Program-made: the position numbers and the translations under genes
Assembly (NCBI GenBank): GCA_963693085.1
Contig: OY856410.1
Span: 1,334,301,804-1,334,365,803, forward strand
Origin: Alisma plantago-aquatica
Lineage: Eukaryota > Streptophyta > Magnoliopsida > Alismatales > Alismataceae
Direction of reading: 5' to 3'
DNA length: 64,000 nt
In this document: positions 47,997 through 59,583 of the stretch, one piece after another
Layout of the letters: each line of letters opens with the position of its first letter
Position numbering within the stretch: the first letter of the stretch is position 1
Notes under the pieces: generated by a model
The model's database searches: none
Seen by the model: the letters and a program-made list of their open reading frames with translations, nothing else
What the model was told of the DNA's origin: nothing

Positions 47997-49421
47997 TTTT
48001 GGTATAGTATGCCTAGAGAGCCAATCATATGATGATTGCAATGAGGCATTAGATACCTGATTTGATAATGATAAAGGTAATTACATCTATTATGTTTGTC
48101 TCACTCATGAGATGATGACACATACATGATAGATGTTTAAAGAATGATGTGACTCAATGACATGTGTCTTCAGGTTAAGGACCTGAAGAATGAGAATGTT
48201 AAGAGTACATACATTCTTGTTATGTACTTAGTCAGATATTACTATGGAAGCAAAATAGACAACAATAATACATAAGACTAGTGTGTGTGTTGAATGATGA
48301 CAAAGTCTCATTAGTCATGATATATGATATCAAGTCAAGCACACAGATATATGTTAGAGAATAGTATATCGAACATACCCAACTTGAGAGTGATACATGG
48401 ATACCATGGAATGGTAGTCACAATCATATCTCATAGTTATAGTGGTGATAGTGGTTCTTAGACCTGAAATCACTACACTCATCACATGTCGTTGGGTACA
48501 CTTTGACATCATCAAACATATTCCTAAAACACAAGTGTTATAAAGGTGATGGTTGGGTGACTTTGACACATGGGGATAGACTGTGAGTGATAGAGATGGA
48601 ATTTGTCCCTCCTACAAGGAGTATGATATCCAGGGCCCCTTGATAAGTGAGATTGAGAATTGTATGTCCATACTCATGTGATTCAATATATGATATGTGA
48701 ACTCACATGCATCTCAAACAGTCTTATATAGGTTAAGGAACATGGATTGAATGTTGAAGAGGATGATGTTCCGTGCCTTGAGTTCAATTTGGATGTCAGA
48801 GATAAAGGAACTATACGATCAGTGTAACACTAATCACAGATTGTAGGTGGAAGTTGTTCTCCAACTTTCTGAGTTACTTTGATAGGAATAATGAGTTACT
48901 AGATTCTGCTCATTGCTTGTGATGTCATAAATTGTTATGAACATTTACTGCCAACGTAAATTGGAACTTGTAGGGTCACACACATAAGATACCCCTGGAA
49001 GAGGATATTGTCCATGAATGATGTTTAGATTGAGACTAAAGATTTTTAGGTACTCAATTAAACATACAATTGACTAACTGGACTCAGAACTATCAAGTTC
49101 AAGTGTTGAACTAGATGGCTAGAGTGTCATGTCGATTGGAGATTGCATTGGCAATGTCATGACGGCCAACCGACCGGTTCACCCTTGTGAGCTGATCTGC
49201 TAGTGTGATCCAATCAACCAGTTCACATGGTGGCTCATAGTCCTTCCAACCAAGGAAATTGGGATTTTCCTAGTTGGAGGAAAACTTTTGCGTTTCACTT
49301 GTTCAATTTTATTGGAATAAGGATTAACCTTTGAATTATTTGGAAACCATTGAGGTTAGACAATTGTAGGCAAGTATGGGAAGTGAAACGACCAATTTAG
49401 AATCCCAACCGATCGGATTAC
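47997..49421 (+). mobile_element. Copia-2 3' LTR, block B (truncated)
   Basis: Starts after the PPT and matches the 5' LTR for about 1.42 kb. It breaks at ~49421 (CTAGGCAAGATC), upstream of where TATAAATA would be, and joins the second-type LTR. It carries small internal losses such as part of the CCGACCGG-rich zone. Confidence 0.7.
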
Positions 49422-49861
49422 TAGGCAAGATCGGAGTGTGAGTTGGTTGATGACTAAATCTCATTAGTCATGATATGGAAATATAAAACCAAGCACATAG
49501 ATACATGTTAGAGACCAGTATATCAGACAGACCCACCATGAGACTAACACATGGAAGCCATCATCATGGAAGTCATAGTCGGCTCTCACAGTGATGGTGG
49601 TGGTTGTGATTCAAAGAGATAAAATCACTACACTCATCACATGTCTTTGGGCACACTTTGACATCATCAAACGCAAACCTAAAACATGGGTTGTTATAAA
49701 GGTGATGATTGGGTGACTTTGACACATGGGGATTGACTGTGAGTGATAGATATGGGATTTGCCCCTCCGATAGGAGTATGATGTCCAAGGCCTGTTGATT
49801 AGCGAGACTGAGAAAAAGTATGGCCATACGCATGTGAGTCAATATATGATATTGAGCTTAC
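49422..49861 (+). mobile_element. Second-type copia LTR fragment, block B
   Basis: Matches 35885-36322 of block A closely. It ends at the Athila insertion; the equivalent of 36323-36561 is missing on the far side of Athila. Confidence 0.7.
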
Positions 49862-51429
49862 TGATGCGTGCTATTCAACACACCTTTTTCTGTGATTTAT
49901 TAAGCTTGTCACATAGAAATTTTCCATTCATCTCTTGAAAATTGCACAAACTGATATTTTCTCGTTCTATCACAAATTTAACAATCATGTGCATTTTATT
50001 GCAGTTTTAGGACTTGAGCCGATTGATTGGTACATTCAATTGACCGTTTCACAGAATCAAACCGATCGTCTGAAATCATGAAACACTCGGTTTGCCTTCA
50101 AAGCATTGATCGTTGATCTCATCAGACGACGACTGGGATCGCCCGACTCCAACTACCAGCCGCTCGACTGATGCCCATTTCCAAGCAACACAGAGCGGTT
50201 TTTCACTATGCCGCCACCCTAATTAGGGTTGGCAGCTGATCGAGTGGCCACACATTCCAGAACCTTCCAACCAATCAGATGGTTCCCGAACCGGTCGGTT
50301 GGTGGAACGCAGACAACAGAAATTCCCAGCCGTCAGCACCCAAAAGAACCCTAAACCTAATGTACCCCCCTCCTTCTCCTATAAAAGGAGGGGCACTTCC
50401 TCCTCTTAGGGGCATCTTGGATTTCTTGTATTTTGGAGTTCTGCAGCAATTAATCTTGTAATCATTCTCATATTATGCAATAAAGTAGGTTTGGTTCAAG
50501 CATAGCTCTTTCATTCTTGTTCTTGTCTTTTCTCTCCGCCTTAGTTTTAATCTCCTTCCTTCCGTTCTTTATTTTTGGAGCAAGGAACACAGAACTAAGC
50601 CATTTCATCGTCTCTAGCATAAGGATTAATCTCCTGATTTCTGGGCTAGACTATGGCTTCATTTCTTTCTTCCTCCATCTCCCATTTCTCCATGTGAGTA
50701 GTCTTTTATCGGGGCAAGGGGAATAACCCCTTAGACATGGTTTTAACGACTTCTTCTTAAACGATTAGATGGTAATCGATTTTAATTGAATGATTGATCT
50801 TCGGATCACATGTTAATCCAGATGGATATGACCATGGAAATCCGGATTTAGAACAATAAAATCGACTACATAGACATTTTGATATGATCGTGGATTTTCA
50901 TCTTTTAGGATGATAAACTAGGAAGCATGAGCACCAATGGGCTCATGTGGAGTTTCTCTTTTGTGAGTTTTTAATTCGCAAGCCTTCATCAAATTGTCGT
51001 TTAAGAATTAATTGTTATCACCTAGGCTAAGGTGGTGAAAACCCCTACGAGCCTCGATTTCCTTCTCTTGATTTAATCACCGCATCCTTTGTTTGTTTTA
51101 ATTCTTAGTCTTCCATTCATATAGTTTTTCTTGTGTTAACAATCTTTTTATTATTTCCTTGTGCATGTTTATTCTTGTTAAGTGCTTTCCTTCTTGCATT
51201 AGTGTAATCACTCAAACCCCCAACTGGACTTTACTTTATGCTTTAATAAAAAGAAAAATACCAAAAACAAACAATAAAGTTCTTCAATCTTTGGGTTCTA
51301 AGAACAATCTCTAAATAGTTGTCCTGAGGGATCGACCCTTCTATACTACCCCTAAAACCGGAAGTAAAAAAGGTTTAAACTCTAGGATTAACCATCTTAG
51401 TGATTGATATTGCAAAACGATGAGTATCA
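49862..51429 (+). mobile_element. Athila 5' LTR
   Basis: 1568 bp, TGATGCGTGCTATT to GAGTATCA. It contains CCGATCG/CCGGTCGG words at ~50020-50300, a TATAAAAG box (50380-50387) flanked by CCCCTCCTT and AAGGAGGGG, and a pyrimidine-rich R/U5. Confidence 0.92.
50380..50387 (+). promoter_or_regulatory. TATA box of Athila 5' LTR
   Basis: TATAAAAG lies between complementary CCCCTCCTT and AAGGAGGGG. The same arrangement is in the 3' LTR (61217-61224). Confidence 0.65.
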
Positions 51430-51432
51430 ATT

Positions 51433-51445
51433 TGGCGCCGTTGCC
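51433..51445 (+). other. Primer-binding site, tRNA-Asp (Athila)
   Basis: TGGCGCCGTTGCC, three bases after the LTR end, matches the complement of the plant tRNA-Asp 3' end that is characteristic of Athila elements. Confidence 0.9.
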
Positions 51446-51612
51446 AGGGGCAACAGATTGTTTTTTTCGAACCCCAAAAACAATTTTGAAAAAAACTTTT
51501 TTCCTTTTTTTTACCTTCTGAGTAACATTCCGGAAGTGTACTCCTCTTTCTGCCGAGTTTCCATTCTGACAGTATGTTTTTTGTACACACGAATTAACTG
51601 CTTTATTTGTGC

Positions 51613-53475
51613 ATGCGACGCCCGAATGACGATTTTCAACCTTTCGATCCGGAAATAGAAAGAACTTTTCATCGTCGAAACCGTCAAAATCTAGTGAGAA
51701 TGAATGAAGACGAGGTCGCCCGTAGAATCGACCAAGCTCTCGCAGCTCAAAGAGAGCTCATCCAAGCCAAACAAGCGGAAAGAGAAGCCGCTTTGCGTGC
51801 AGCCTTTAGGGCCAAGCAAGAAACCATAGAAGCTGATAGGAGGGAAGCCGAAAGGCAAAAACAACTAAAAGATTTTTCTATTCCCAAAACGACCTATGCA
51901 CAACATCCGGTTATACCCCCCGATATCATTGCTCCACAATTCGAAATCCGAACACAATGGATCACTATGATGCAAGCCAACCCCTTCTCAGGCAACAATG
52001 GGGAAAGTTGTCAAGATCATCTTCAAAGGTTCATTGACCTTTTCTCTTTGAACAAACTCCCAGGTGTCTCTGAAGATACCATCCGCCTTAGGTTGTTTAA
52101 GTATTCCCTCTCCGGCCAAGCTAGTAGCTGGTACAACACCATGGAGAGTGAAGAACATGTCACAACTTGGGAAGTTCTCCAAGGCAAGTTCCTTGAAAAA
52201 TTTTACCCCCGTCTCTCACCTATGAACTTAGGGGTCAAATAACTCATTTTTCTATGTCCCCAGGAGAATCTTTAGGTGAAGCTTGGAAAAGATTCAAAGA
52301 CTTACTTAGGAAATGCCCCCACCACAATATCTCTCAAGCCCAACTCATAGAGATTTTCTATCGTGGTGTTGATGATGATACAAAATTCTTTCTCAATTCC
52401 TCATCTGGAGGAAATTTCATGCATCAAAGTTTAACTAGCGCATGGGAGGTAGTTAAACGGGCTTCCGAAACAAGGGCTAGAAGAGGGATTGGAGGAATCC
52501 TTAAGGTAGCCAAGGCAGAAGTCAATAATGATATCCAAAGCATAGAGGAAATCCTAAAACTAATTGCCTTAAAACAAGATCAGTTAGAGTCATCATTGGT
52601 CACCCTTAGGGAGTCACCCCATCAACTAAAAGCCATGGATTCCCTTTGTGGTATTTTCCAAGGATACGACCATACCACCCTCCATTGTCAATATCTCTAC
52701 AACACACCCATGCAACCTGAAGTAGGACAACAAACTGAAGACCTCAACTCAATTCATACAATACCAGGCCAAGGTTACTACACTCCCAACCAACCTAGGA
52801 ATCACCCTGGTTTTCAGTACGGGAACCCTTCAGGTGCCGAGAACTCTAACCAACTTCAACAAAGACCTCCATACCCTCAAAGTACCAATCGACCACCACC
52901 TGGATTCCCATACAACAATCAAAGAAATTTTGGAAATCACCAAAATTGACAACACTACCAACAATTCCAAAGACTAAACCTTCCACCCCAAAATCTAAAC
53001 CAACCTCAACCTCCCCAACCACCTCAAAATGTCATCCCTCCTCCTCCCCCAAGTAATCCTAACTGGGCAAGCATAGAACAAACCCTCGTAGCCATACAGG
53101 CCCATCAAAGGGCAACTGACGCACATTTGGCCCGTCTGTTTGCCCAACAAAAACCTCCTGCTGAGACTTTTACAGGACAGCCTGAAAACAATCCCAAACA
53201 TCCTGAACAACTCAAGGTAGTCTCTACTCGTTTGGGTAAGGTGCACACCCCTCCCCCTTCAAAAGAATCTTTGGACCCACCTCTAGAATTCGAGGATGAG
53301 GATATGGTAGTTGTCGATCCCGAAGTTACACCCAAACCATCCGTTCCCGAAGCCCCTCAAGTGGAAGATGAAGAACCAGTTTACAAACCCCGACCTCCCT
53401 ATCAAGACCGCCTCAAACAAACAAGACTTGATGCCTACTTCATGAAATTTAGGAATGCTATGAAAAAATACATGT
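51613..53475 (+). pseudogene. Athila gag
   Basis: The first ATG is at 51613. An Arg/Glu/Ala-rich coiled-coil-like N-terminus (DEVARRIDQALAAQRELIQA) leads to the capsid: IKPQFE-type IIAPQFEIRTQWITMM, HLQRFIDLFSLNKLPGV, IRLRLFKYSLSGQASSWYN and FLEKFYP. A frameshift near 52242 moves the reading to SPGESLGEAWKRFKDLLRKC, PHHNISQAQLIEIFYRGV, a knuckle-less LCGIFQGYDHTTLHC zone, then Pro/Gln-rich linkers. A TGA at 52947-52949 and a second frameshift near 53475 break it further. Confidence 0.88.
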
Positions 53476-54931
53476 CGACATTCCCTTCCTTGATGCTTTG
53501 GCAGACATGCCCACCTGGTCCAAGTACATGGAATCTCTCTTGACTAGGAAGTATGTTACTAAAGAATACGAGACTGTTAAACTTGCTAGGACTACCTCTG
53601 ACATTATCTTAAGTAAGATGACTAAAAAACAGAAGGATCTAGGTTCTTTTGGAATAGGATGCTACTTAGGTGACAATGCTTGTAGGAAAGGCCTAGAAGA
53701 TTTAGGAGCTAGTATATCCATCATGCCATATAGTCTTTGCAAAAGACTAGGATTCAATGACATGTTACCCACGGCCATGACCATCCAACTGGCGGACTCA
53801 TCCACAACTAAGCCCATGGGAATCATAGAAGACATTCCGGTTAAAGTTGGAAATGATGCATACGCCCCTTGTGATTTTGTGATCATGGATATCAAGGAAG
53901 ATTTACGCTACCCCCTCATTTTTAGACGTCCCTTCTTAGCCACTGCTCGTGCCTTAATTGATGTTGAGGCTGGTACCATTGTGTTAAGACTAGGGAAGCA
54001 AAACCTAGAGTTTAGGGTGTTTGAAAGTATGAAGGGACCTAGTCTTGAGGAAGAAGTCTACCTCCTTGATTGCATTGATGAATTAAACCAACTAAGGCAA
54101 GAATGGGAATTAGTTGATGACCCCCTATGCACTTCTCTCACCATCCCCACCGAATGTGATTTTGATAATGAACCATCAAACCAACTTAAGATTCACTTGG
54201 ACAACTTTGAGGAAATCCCATGTGCCGAGATTGAAGACCTTAAGATGATCTCCACCATAGAAGAACAACCTGAACCACCAAAGGCCCCGGAAATGAAGGC
54301 TCTCCCCATAGGTCTGAAATACGTGTTTCTGGATGAACAACAATTATGCCCTGTTATTATCAATTCTGACCTTACCATTGAACATGAAAACATGCTTATG
54401 GGAGAACTTAGGAAAAGGAGAACAGCCTTAGGGTACAAAATGACAGATTTGGTTGGGATAGATCAATCCATTTGCATCCACAAAATCCCAATGATTGAAA
54501 ATATTAAACCTTCTCGAGACCCACAAAGGAAACTCAACCCAAACATGAAGGAAGTTGTCCGTCTTGAAGTAATTAAACTTTTGACTGTAGGAATCATCTA
54601 CCCCATCTCTGACTCTCCTTGGGTCAGCCCTGTCCAGGTTATCCCCAAAAAGGGTGGGACCACAGTCGTTAGGAATGAGAAGAATGAGCTCATTCCCACC
54701 CGTATAGTTACAGGGTGGATGATGTGCATTGACTACAGGAAACTCAACAAAGAAACTAGGAAAGACCACTTCCCTCTTCCCTTTCTCGATCAAGTTCTTG
54801 AACTTTTAGCTCATCAACAATACTTTTGCTATTTAGATGGCTACTCAAGTTTTTATCAGATCCCCATTCATCCTGAAGACCAAGAGAAGACCACCTTCAT
54901 ATGCCCTTTTGGTACATATGCTTTTAGATGA
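53476..54931 (+). pseudogene. Athila protease and RT N-terminal half
   Basis: PTWSKYMESLLTRKYVTKE leads into the protease region with LEDLGASISIMPYSLCKRLG (catalytic Asp in DLGAS; the preceding Cys-type residue is changed) and RRPFLATARALIDV. RT begins ~54300: LRKRRTALGYKMTDLVGI, SICIHKI, VIKLLTVGIIYPISDSPWVS, PVQVIPKKGG, CIDYRKLNKETRKDHFPLPF, YLDGYSSFYQIPIHPEDQEK and FICPFGTYAFR. A TGA (54929-54931) stands just before MPFGLC where an Arg codon is expected. Confidence 0.92.
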
Positions 54932-55561
54932 ATGCCCTTTGGCCTGTGCAATGCACCAGCCACTTTTCAAAGATGTATGTCTGCCATTTTTTCAGGGTTA
55001 ACTGAGACTGTCATGGAGGTGTTCATGGACGATTTCTCTGTCTATGGAGATAGTTTCACTTCTTGCCTTGGAAACCTCTCCCTTATTCTTGATAGATGCA
55101 TCATGTCACATTTAGTCCTTAATTGGGAAAAGTGTCACTTTATGGTAAAGGAGGGTATTGTTCTAGGCCATAAGGTGAGCAACCAGGGCATTGAAGTTGA
55201 CCAAACCAAGATTGAGGTCATCACCAAGCTCCCCCCTCCCACCTCAGTCAAATACATCCGAGCCTTCTTAGGACATGCCGGTTTCTATCGGCGATTCATC
55301 CGTGACTTTTCCAAAATTACAAAACCTCTCACCAATCTTCTTCAAAAGGAGGTGCCTTTCCATTTTGATACGACATGCATGGAGAGCTTTCTATGTTTGA
55401 AAAAGGCTCTCACCACCACCCCTATCATCCGTGCTCCTGACTGTGCCTTACCCTTTGAAATCATGTGCGATGCTAGTGATTTTGCTGTAGGTGCCATTTT
55501 AGGACAAAGAATTGACAAAAAAACATCATGTCATTTATTATGCATCCAAGACCTTAGATGA
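54932..55561 (+). pseudogene. Athila RT C-terminal half and RNase H start
   Basis: MPFGLCNAPATFQRCM, MEVFMDDFSVYGDSF (catalytic FMDD), NWEKCHFMVKEGIVLGHKVS, RAFLGHAGFYRRFI, APDCALPFEIMCDASDFAVG (first RNase H Asp in CDASD). An extra A in a run of A residues near 55520 shifts the frame, and the RNase H continues in the next frame. Confidence 0.92.
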
Positions 55562-57209
55562 GGCTCAGCAAAATTACACAATCATTGAAAAAGAAATGCT
55601 AGCCATTATCTATGCATTCGATAAATTTCTCTCATATCTTGTTGGTTCAAAAGTTGTTGTTTACACTGATCATGCAGCTATTCACTACCTGATGACCAAA
55701 AAAGATGCCAAGCTTCGACTCATAAGATGGATTTTGTTATTGCAGGAATTAGATCTAGAAATCCTAGACAAAAAGGGCTCTAAAAATGTTGTAGCTGACC
55801 ACCTCAGTAGACTTAGCTATAGCCCGATTGATGAACACCCCATAAATGAATCATTACCCGATGATCAATTGCTCAAGGTTGACTCCCAATTTCCTTGGTT
55901 TGCTGATTTTGTGAATTATTTAGCTGCAGGTGTGTTGCATCCCGAGTATACAGGACATTCTAAAGCTAAATTTTTACATGATGTCAAAAATTATTATTGG
56001 GATGAACCTTATTTGTTTCGACTTTGCACCGATGGTTTATATCGTCGTTGTGTGTCCCATGAAGAAAGCATTGCCATTTTGGAACAATGTCACTCGGGCC
56101 CCTATGGTGGTCACATGAGTTCCCAAAAAACGGCTAGGAAAGTCCTACAATGCGGATTCTTTTGGCCCACCATCTTCAAAGACTCGTATGATTATGTGCT
56201 TTCATGTGACCAATGTCAAAGGACGGGTAATATTTCCAAGCCTGACCAAATGCCTCTCACCTCTTGGCAAGAATTAGAGATTTTTGACGTCTGGGGAATC
56301 AACTATATGGGCCCATTTCCTTCTTCTTATGGGTTTACTTATATTTTAGTCGCAGTCGATTGCGTGTCAAAGTGGGTTGAAGCTATACCTACTAAAACAT
56401 GTGACTCTAAACCCGTTAAGAAACTTTTTAAAGATGTCATTTTCCCTAGATTTGGAGTCCCTCACACCGTCATTTCTGACGGGGGATCCCATTTTTTGGA
56501 AAAACGTTTTGAGGATCTTTTGAAAAAATACGGGGTCTTTCACAAATTTGCCACTCCTTACCATCCTCAGACCAGTGGGCAGGTAGAAGTGTCCAACAGA
56601 CAAATCAAATCCATTTTAGAAAAAACTGTTGGACGAACTAGGAAAGATTGGACGTTAAAAATCAATGACGCCCTGTGGGCATATCGTACTGCCTACAAAA
56701 CACCTATTGGCACCACCCCTTTCAGACTGATCTACGATAAGTCATGTCACTTACCAATAGAACTAGAGCATAAAGCAAGCTGAGCCATCAAAAGTTTGAA
56801 TTTTGATCTTTCCATGGTTGGAGAGAAACGTTTTCTCCAAATGAATGAGCTTGACGAACTCAGGATGAGTGCCTATGAAAATGCAAGATACTACAAAGAC
56901 CGAACCAAAATGTGGCATGATGGTCACATCAAGCACAAAGACATTAGAGAAAGGGATCAAATTTTAGTTTTTAATTCAAGATTACGACTTTTCCCTTGAA
57001 AACTCAAGTCGAGATGGTATGGTCCCTACATTGTCAAGTGCGCTTATCCACATGGCGCTTTTCTTCTCTGGGATAAAGTTCTGGGTGAGTTTAAGGTCAA
57101 TGGGCACCGTCTTAAAAGATATATCACCACTGAAGATGTTGTCGCTTCAGACTCAACCAAATTTCCACCATTGCAGGATCTGAACCTCACTGACCCTTCA
57201 CCTCCTTAG
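55512..57209 (+). pseudogene. Athila RNase H and integrase
   Basis: RNase [54 protein letters not shown]. Integrase zinc region: [11 protein letters not shown] and CDQCQRTGN. Core: [12 protein letters not shown], in which the first DDE Asp (normally D before the F/Y-MGPF block) reads Asn; VISDGGSHF (second Asp kept); [10 protein letters not shown] (Glu kept). C-terminus: HKAS then TGA at 56781-56783, AIKSLNFDL, another TGA near 56999, then [20 protein letters not shown] and [11 protein letters not shown], to a final TAG at 57207-57209. The D-to-N change alone would abolish strand transfer. Confidence 0.92.
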
Positions 57210-58200
57210 GATTCCAATTAATCTGATCTTGGTCGAGCCAAGACATAAAATAAGGCGCTAGTTTGGAGGCAACCAAACACTATCTTCCCTTCTCGTTTGT
57301 TTCATTGTTTTTGTTTTTTATGTTCTGTTTTTCCTTGTTCCTTCCGTCGAGCCGATCGATTCGAACGTCCAGACGCTCATTTCATGCATCCAGCCGATCG
57401 TTTCGCTTTCCCAGACGCTCGGCTCGTCTGAACGCTGCCTCTATCCCTTACTATTTTGCTTTTGGTGGCCAATGCAGACCAGCCGATCGGTTGGATATCC
57501 AACCAATCGGCTCGAGGGTCCGTTGCTCTATTTAGCGCACCAGATGCAAGGCTTTTCTCCCCTCCTTGTAAAACCTAGCCCCCCCTTCGCTTTCTCTCGA
57601 TCGTTTGTTGGTTCCGCTCGCTCCTCGCCTGAGCCAGCCGCCCGCCTGGGTCTCGCGACGCTCGCTCCTTGCCTGAGCCAGCCGCCTGCCTAGGTCTCGC
57701 GACGCTCGCTCCTCGCCGAGCCAGCCGCCCACCTGGTTCTCCGGCCGCTCCTGAGCCAGCCGGCCGTCTGGGTCTCGCGACGCTCACTCCTCACCGAGCC
57801 AACCGCCCGCCTGGTTCTTTCGCCGCCCGCCCGGTTTCAACCGCCGCCCGTCTTGCTCCCCAGACGATCAACGGAAACCAAGTCGCCAGCACTCCAACCG
57901 TCCATCTGAAGGGCCGAAATGCCCGATTCATCTACCCGACGTCGTCCGCTCAGCCGATCGCCTCGTTGTTCAGCCACCTGGCTGGCACGGAAGTCGCTCA
58001 TTTCGCCGACATGCGATTGTCGAGTTTTGTGCTGCATCGCCACATCCTCAGCTTCTTCCTCGAGCCAACCGTCCACTTGCCCAGACTTAGCCGATCGGCT
58101 GATAACTCCAGTCACCCGTCTCAGACATCGAAATGACCGTTTCAGCAGACCAGACGATCGTTTGGTTTCCCGAGACGATCGTTTTCTCCTTGCAGCAGTA
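57210..58200 (+). other. Athila spacer between pol and third ORF, CCGATCG-rich
   Basis: Noncoding spacer, T-rich at first, then GC-rich. GCCGATCG or close variants recur at about 57349, 57391, 57480, 57953 and 58088, with GACGATCGTTT twice at ~58152-58178 and CCAGACGCTC several times. Overlapping open frames on both strands reflect composition and the 57603-57830 minisatellite. Confidence 0.6.
57603..57830 (+). repeat. ~50-bp GC-rich minisatellite in Athila spacer
   Basis: Four to five imperfect units carry CTGAGCCAGCCGCC, a CTGGGTCTCG/CTGGTTCT joint and CGACGCTCGCTCCTCGCC. Unit length is about 45-55 bp. Confidence 0.85.
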
Positions 58201-59583
58201 ATGTTTAGCCGTTTCCGCAAGGGTAAGGCCCCTACATCCTCTTCCATAGATCCTCCTCGCCGTTCCAGTTCGCATCCTGGAATCCAATTCCGCACACCCT
58301 CTCCTATGGGTGAGTCTGCTCCCGAGTTAGACGAGGAGATGCTTCGGGACATCAACGACGCGGAGGAGCTTCTCCGCGAGATGGAGGGAACTCAGAACGC
58401 GGCCAATGATCCAGACACAACCGCCCCCGATCATCGCGGATATCACCTATTCCGGGCAGCTATGACCATTTCACTAGCGCTGACCACCGCCAGCGTTATG
58501 AGGATATGTTCGCAATTGGTGTTTCTTTGCCGCGTTGGGCGTGCGACACAACCCTTGATGCTTTGGGCATCTGCGGTGCCATCGACGATATCCTCTGCAG
58601 AAACCACATGCTTGTTTTTCCCTACCGCGTCACTTCTGTCTACTGTGATCTCACCCTCGAGTTTTTGAACACTTTCCGCCAGTTACACGGTTCTTTCGGA
58701 AACTCGAGTTGTAAATACCAGATTTTTGGGGAAAATCTGGAATCATCTGCCAAGAAAATCACTTCATTCATCCTCGACGGTAGGGATGACTATTGGCTAG
58801 ACCAATGTATGGCGCGGTCTCATGACTCCTACCCCGACCATTACGACAGAGACAAGTTCTGGGCAGAGATCACCGGGCTTCTTCCCCGTCTTCCTAGTGG
58901 GCCCAAGGCCTCGCAGATTCACAACCCGATGTTCCATTACCTTCACCGTATTCTGGCTTGCACCATCTTCAGCCGGGAAGGTACTCAGGGTGCAATTACT
59001 CAGGTAGAACTTTATTCTCTTTGGTGTCTTTTACATGAGGAACCTTTTAAATGGGGCAATGCTATCATTGAGCATTTTGGTACCCAAGCTAGCCGAGCCA
59101 CTTGCTCTTCTTTCTGCATTGGCCACTATGTTACCCAACTCACCATCTTTTTGGGTTACACCCACACCGCCTTCCCTCCACTTGAGCTCAAAAATCACCT
59201 CATCAACACCCACTATTTGAAGAACAGTAGGTTTATCCATTTGGGCACCGAAGGCATTTATTACCTTTTGTTCAAAGACACTCAGGTGGTCCTCCAGCTC
59301 CCATTGCATTCGCGGTTTGCAGCAGCAAACTATGTCTATGATTTGACCGATTTACCAAGCCACATCCAGAGATTCTACCTGGAGCATCCAGATCCAGACA
59401 CCTTCCCTGAGCCACAGCCGCACAGGAGGAGCCTCTCTTTAGAGGCACATGACGACGACACTGGTCCACTACCGCCACCTTCCAGACGTCACACCAGGCG
59501 GCGACCAGATGACGACTCCGGTCCTTATGACTTCTACGAGGTCCAGACTCAGCTGGATGAGATTCAGAAAGAGCAGCAGTGAC
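58201..59583 (+). pseudogene. ATHILA-type third ORF (downstream of pol)
   Basis: ATG at 58201 starts MFSRFRKGKAPTSSS, a basic/Ser-rich N-terminus followed by an acidic stretch (LDEEMLRDINDAEELLREME). A frameshift near 58455 moves the reading to YDHFTSADHRQRYEDMFA, then SLPRWACDTTLDALGICGAI, VYCDLTLEFLNTFRQLHG, GLLPRLPSGPKASQI, HYLHRILACTIFSRE, SLWCLLHEEPFKWG and CSFCIGHYVTQLTIFLGY. The C-terminus is His/Arg/Asp-rich with a DEIQKEQQ end. This is the plant ATHILA ORF family located where an env-like gene sits in Athila elements; its function is unknown. I see no convincing signal peptide or transmembrane segment, so an envelope role is not supported here. Confidence 0.85.

Larger units (their letters stand above)
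41026..49421 (+). mobile_element. Copia-2 element, block B (near full length, dead)
   Basis: 5' LTR 41026-43183, PBS 43188-43200 (exact TGGTATCAGAGCC), internal region to ~47996 with a PPT-like AAGTGGGAG (47986-47994), and a 3' LTR from 47997 truncated at ~49421 before its TATA box. This is the best template for the copia-2 family in the window. No target duplication is recoverable because the right end is lost. Confidence 0.75.
36562..49861 (+). repeat. Tandem composite block B
   Basis: Same order as block A: copia-1 integrase fragment, G2 LTR, G2 gag-protease, copia-2 and second-type LTR. It lacks the Tekay insertion. It has its own ~483-bp deletion in the G2 LTR (A 14284-14766) and a junction at ~49421 joining the copia-2 3' LTR to the second-type LTR. 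It is interrupted at 49862 by the Athila element. Confidence 0.8.

Noticed and set aside
57669..58355. Coding genes of 155-172 aa in the Athila spacer
   Set aside because: They overlap each other on opposite strands and derive from the GC-rich minisatellite and repeated CCGATCG words.
58201..59583. Envelope glycoprotein
   Set aside because: Position fits an env-like gene, but the sequence matches the ATHILA ORF family and shows no convincing signal peptide, fusion peptide or membrane anchor.
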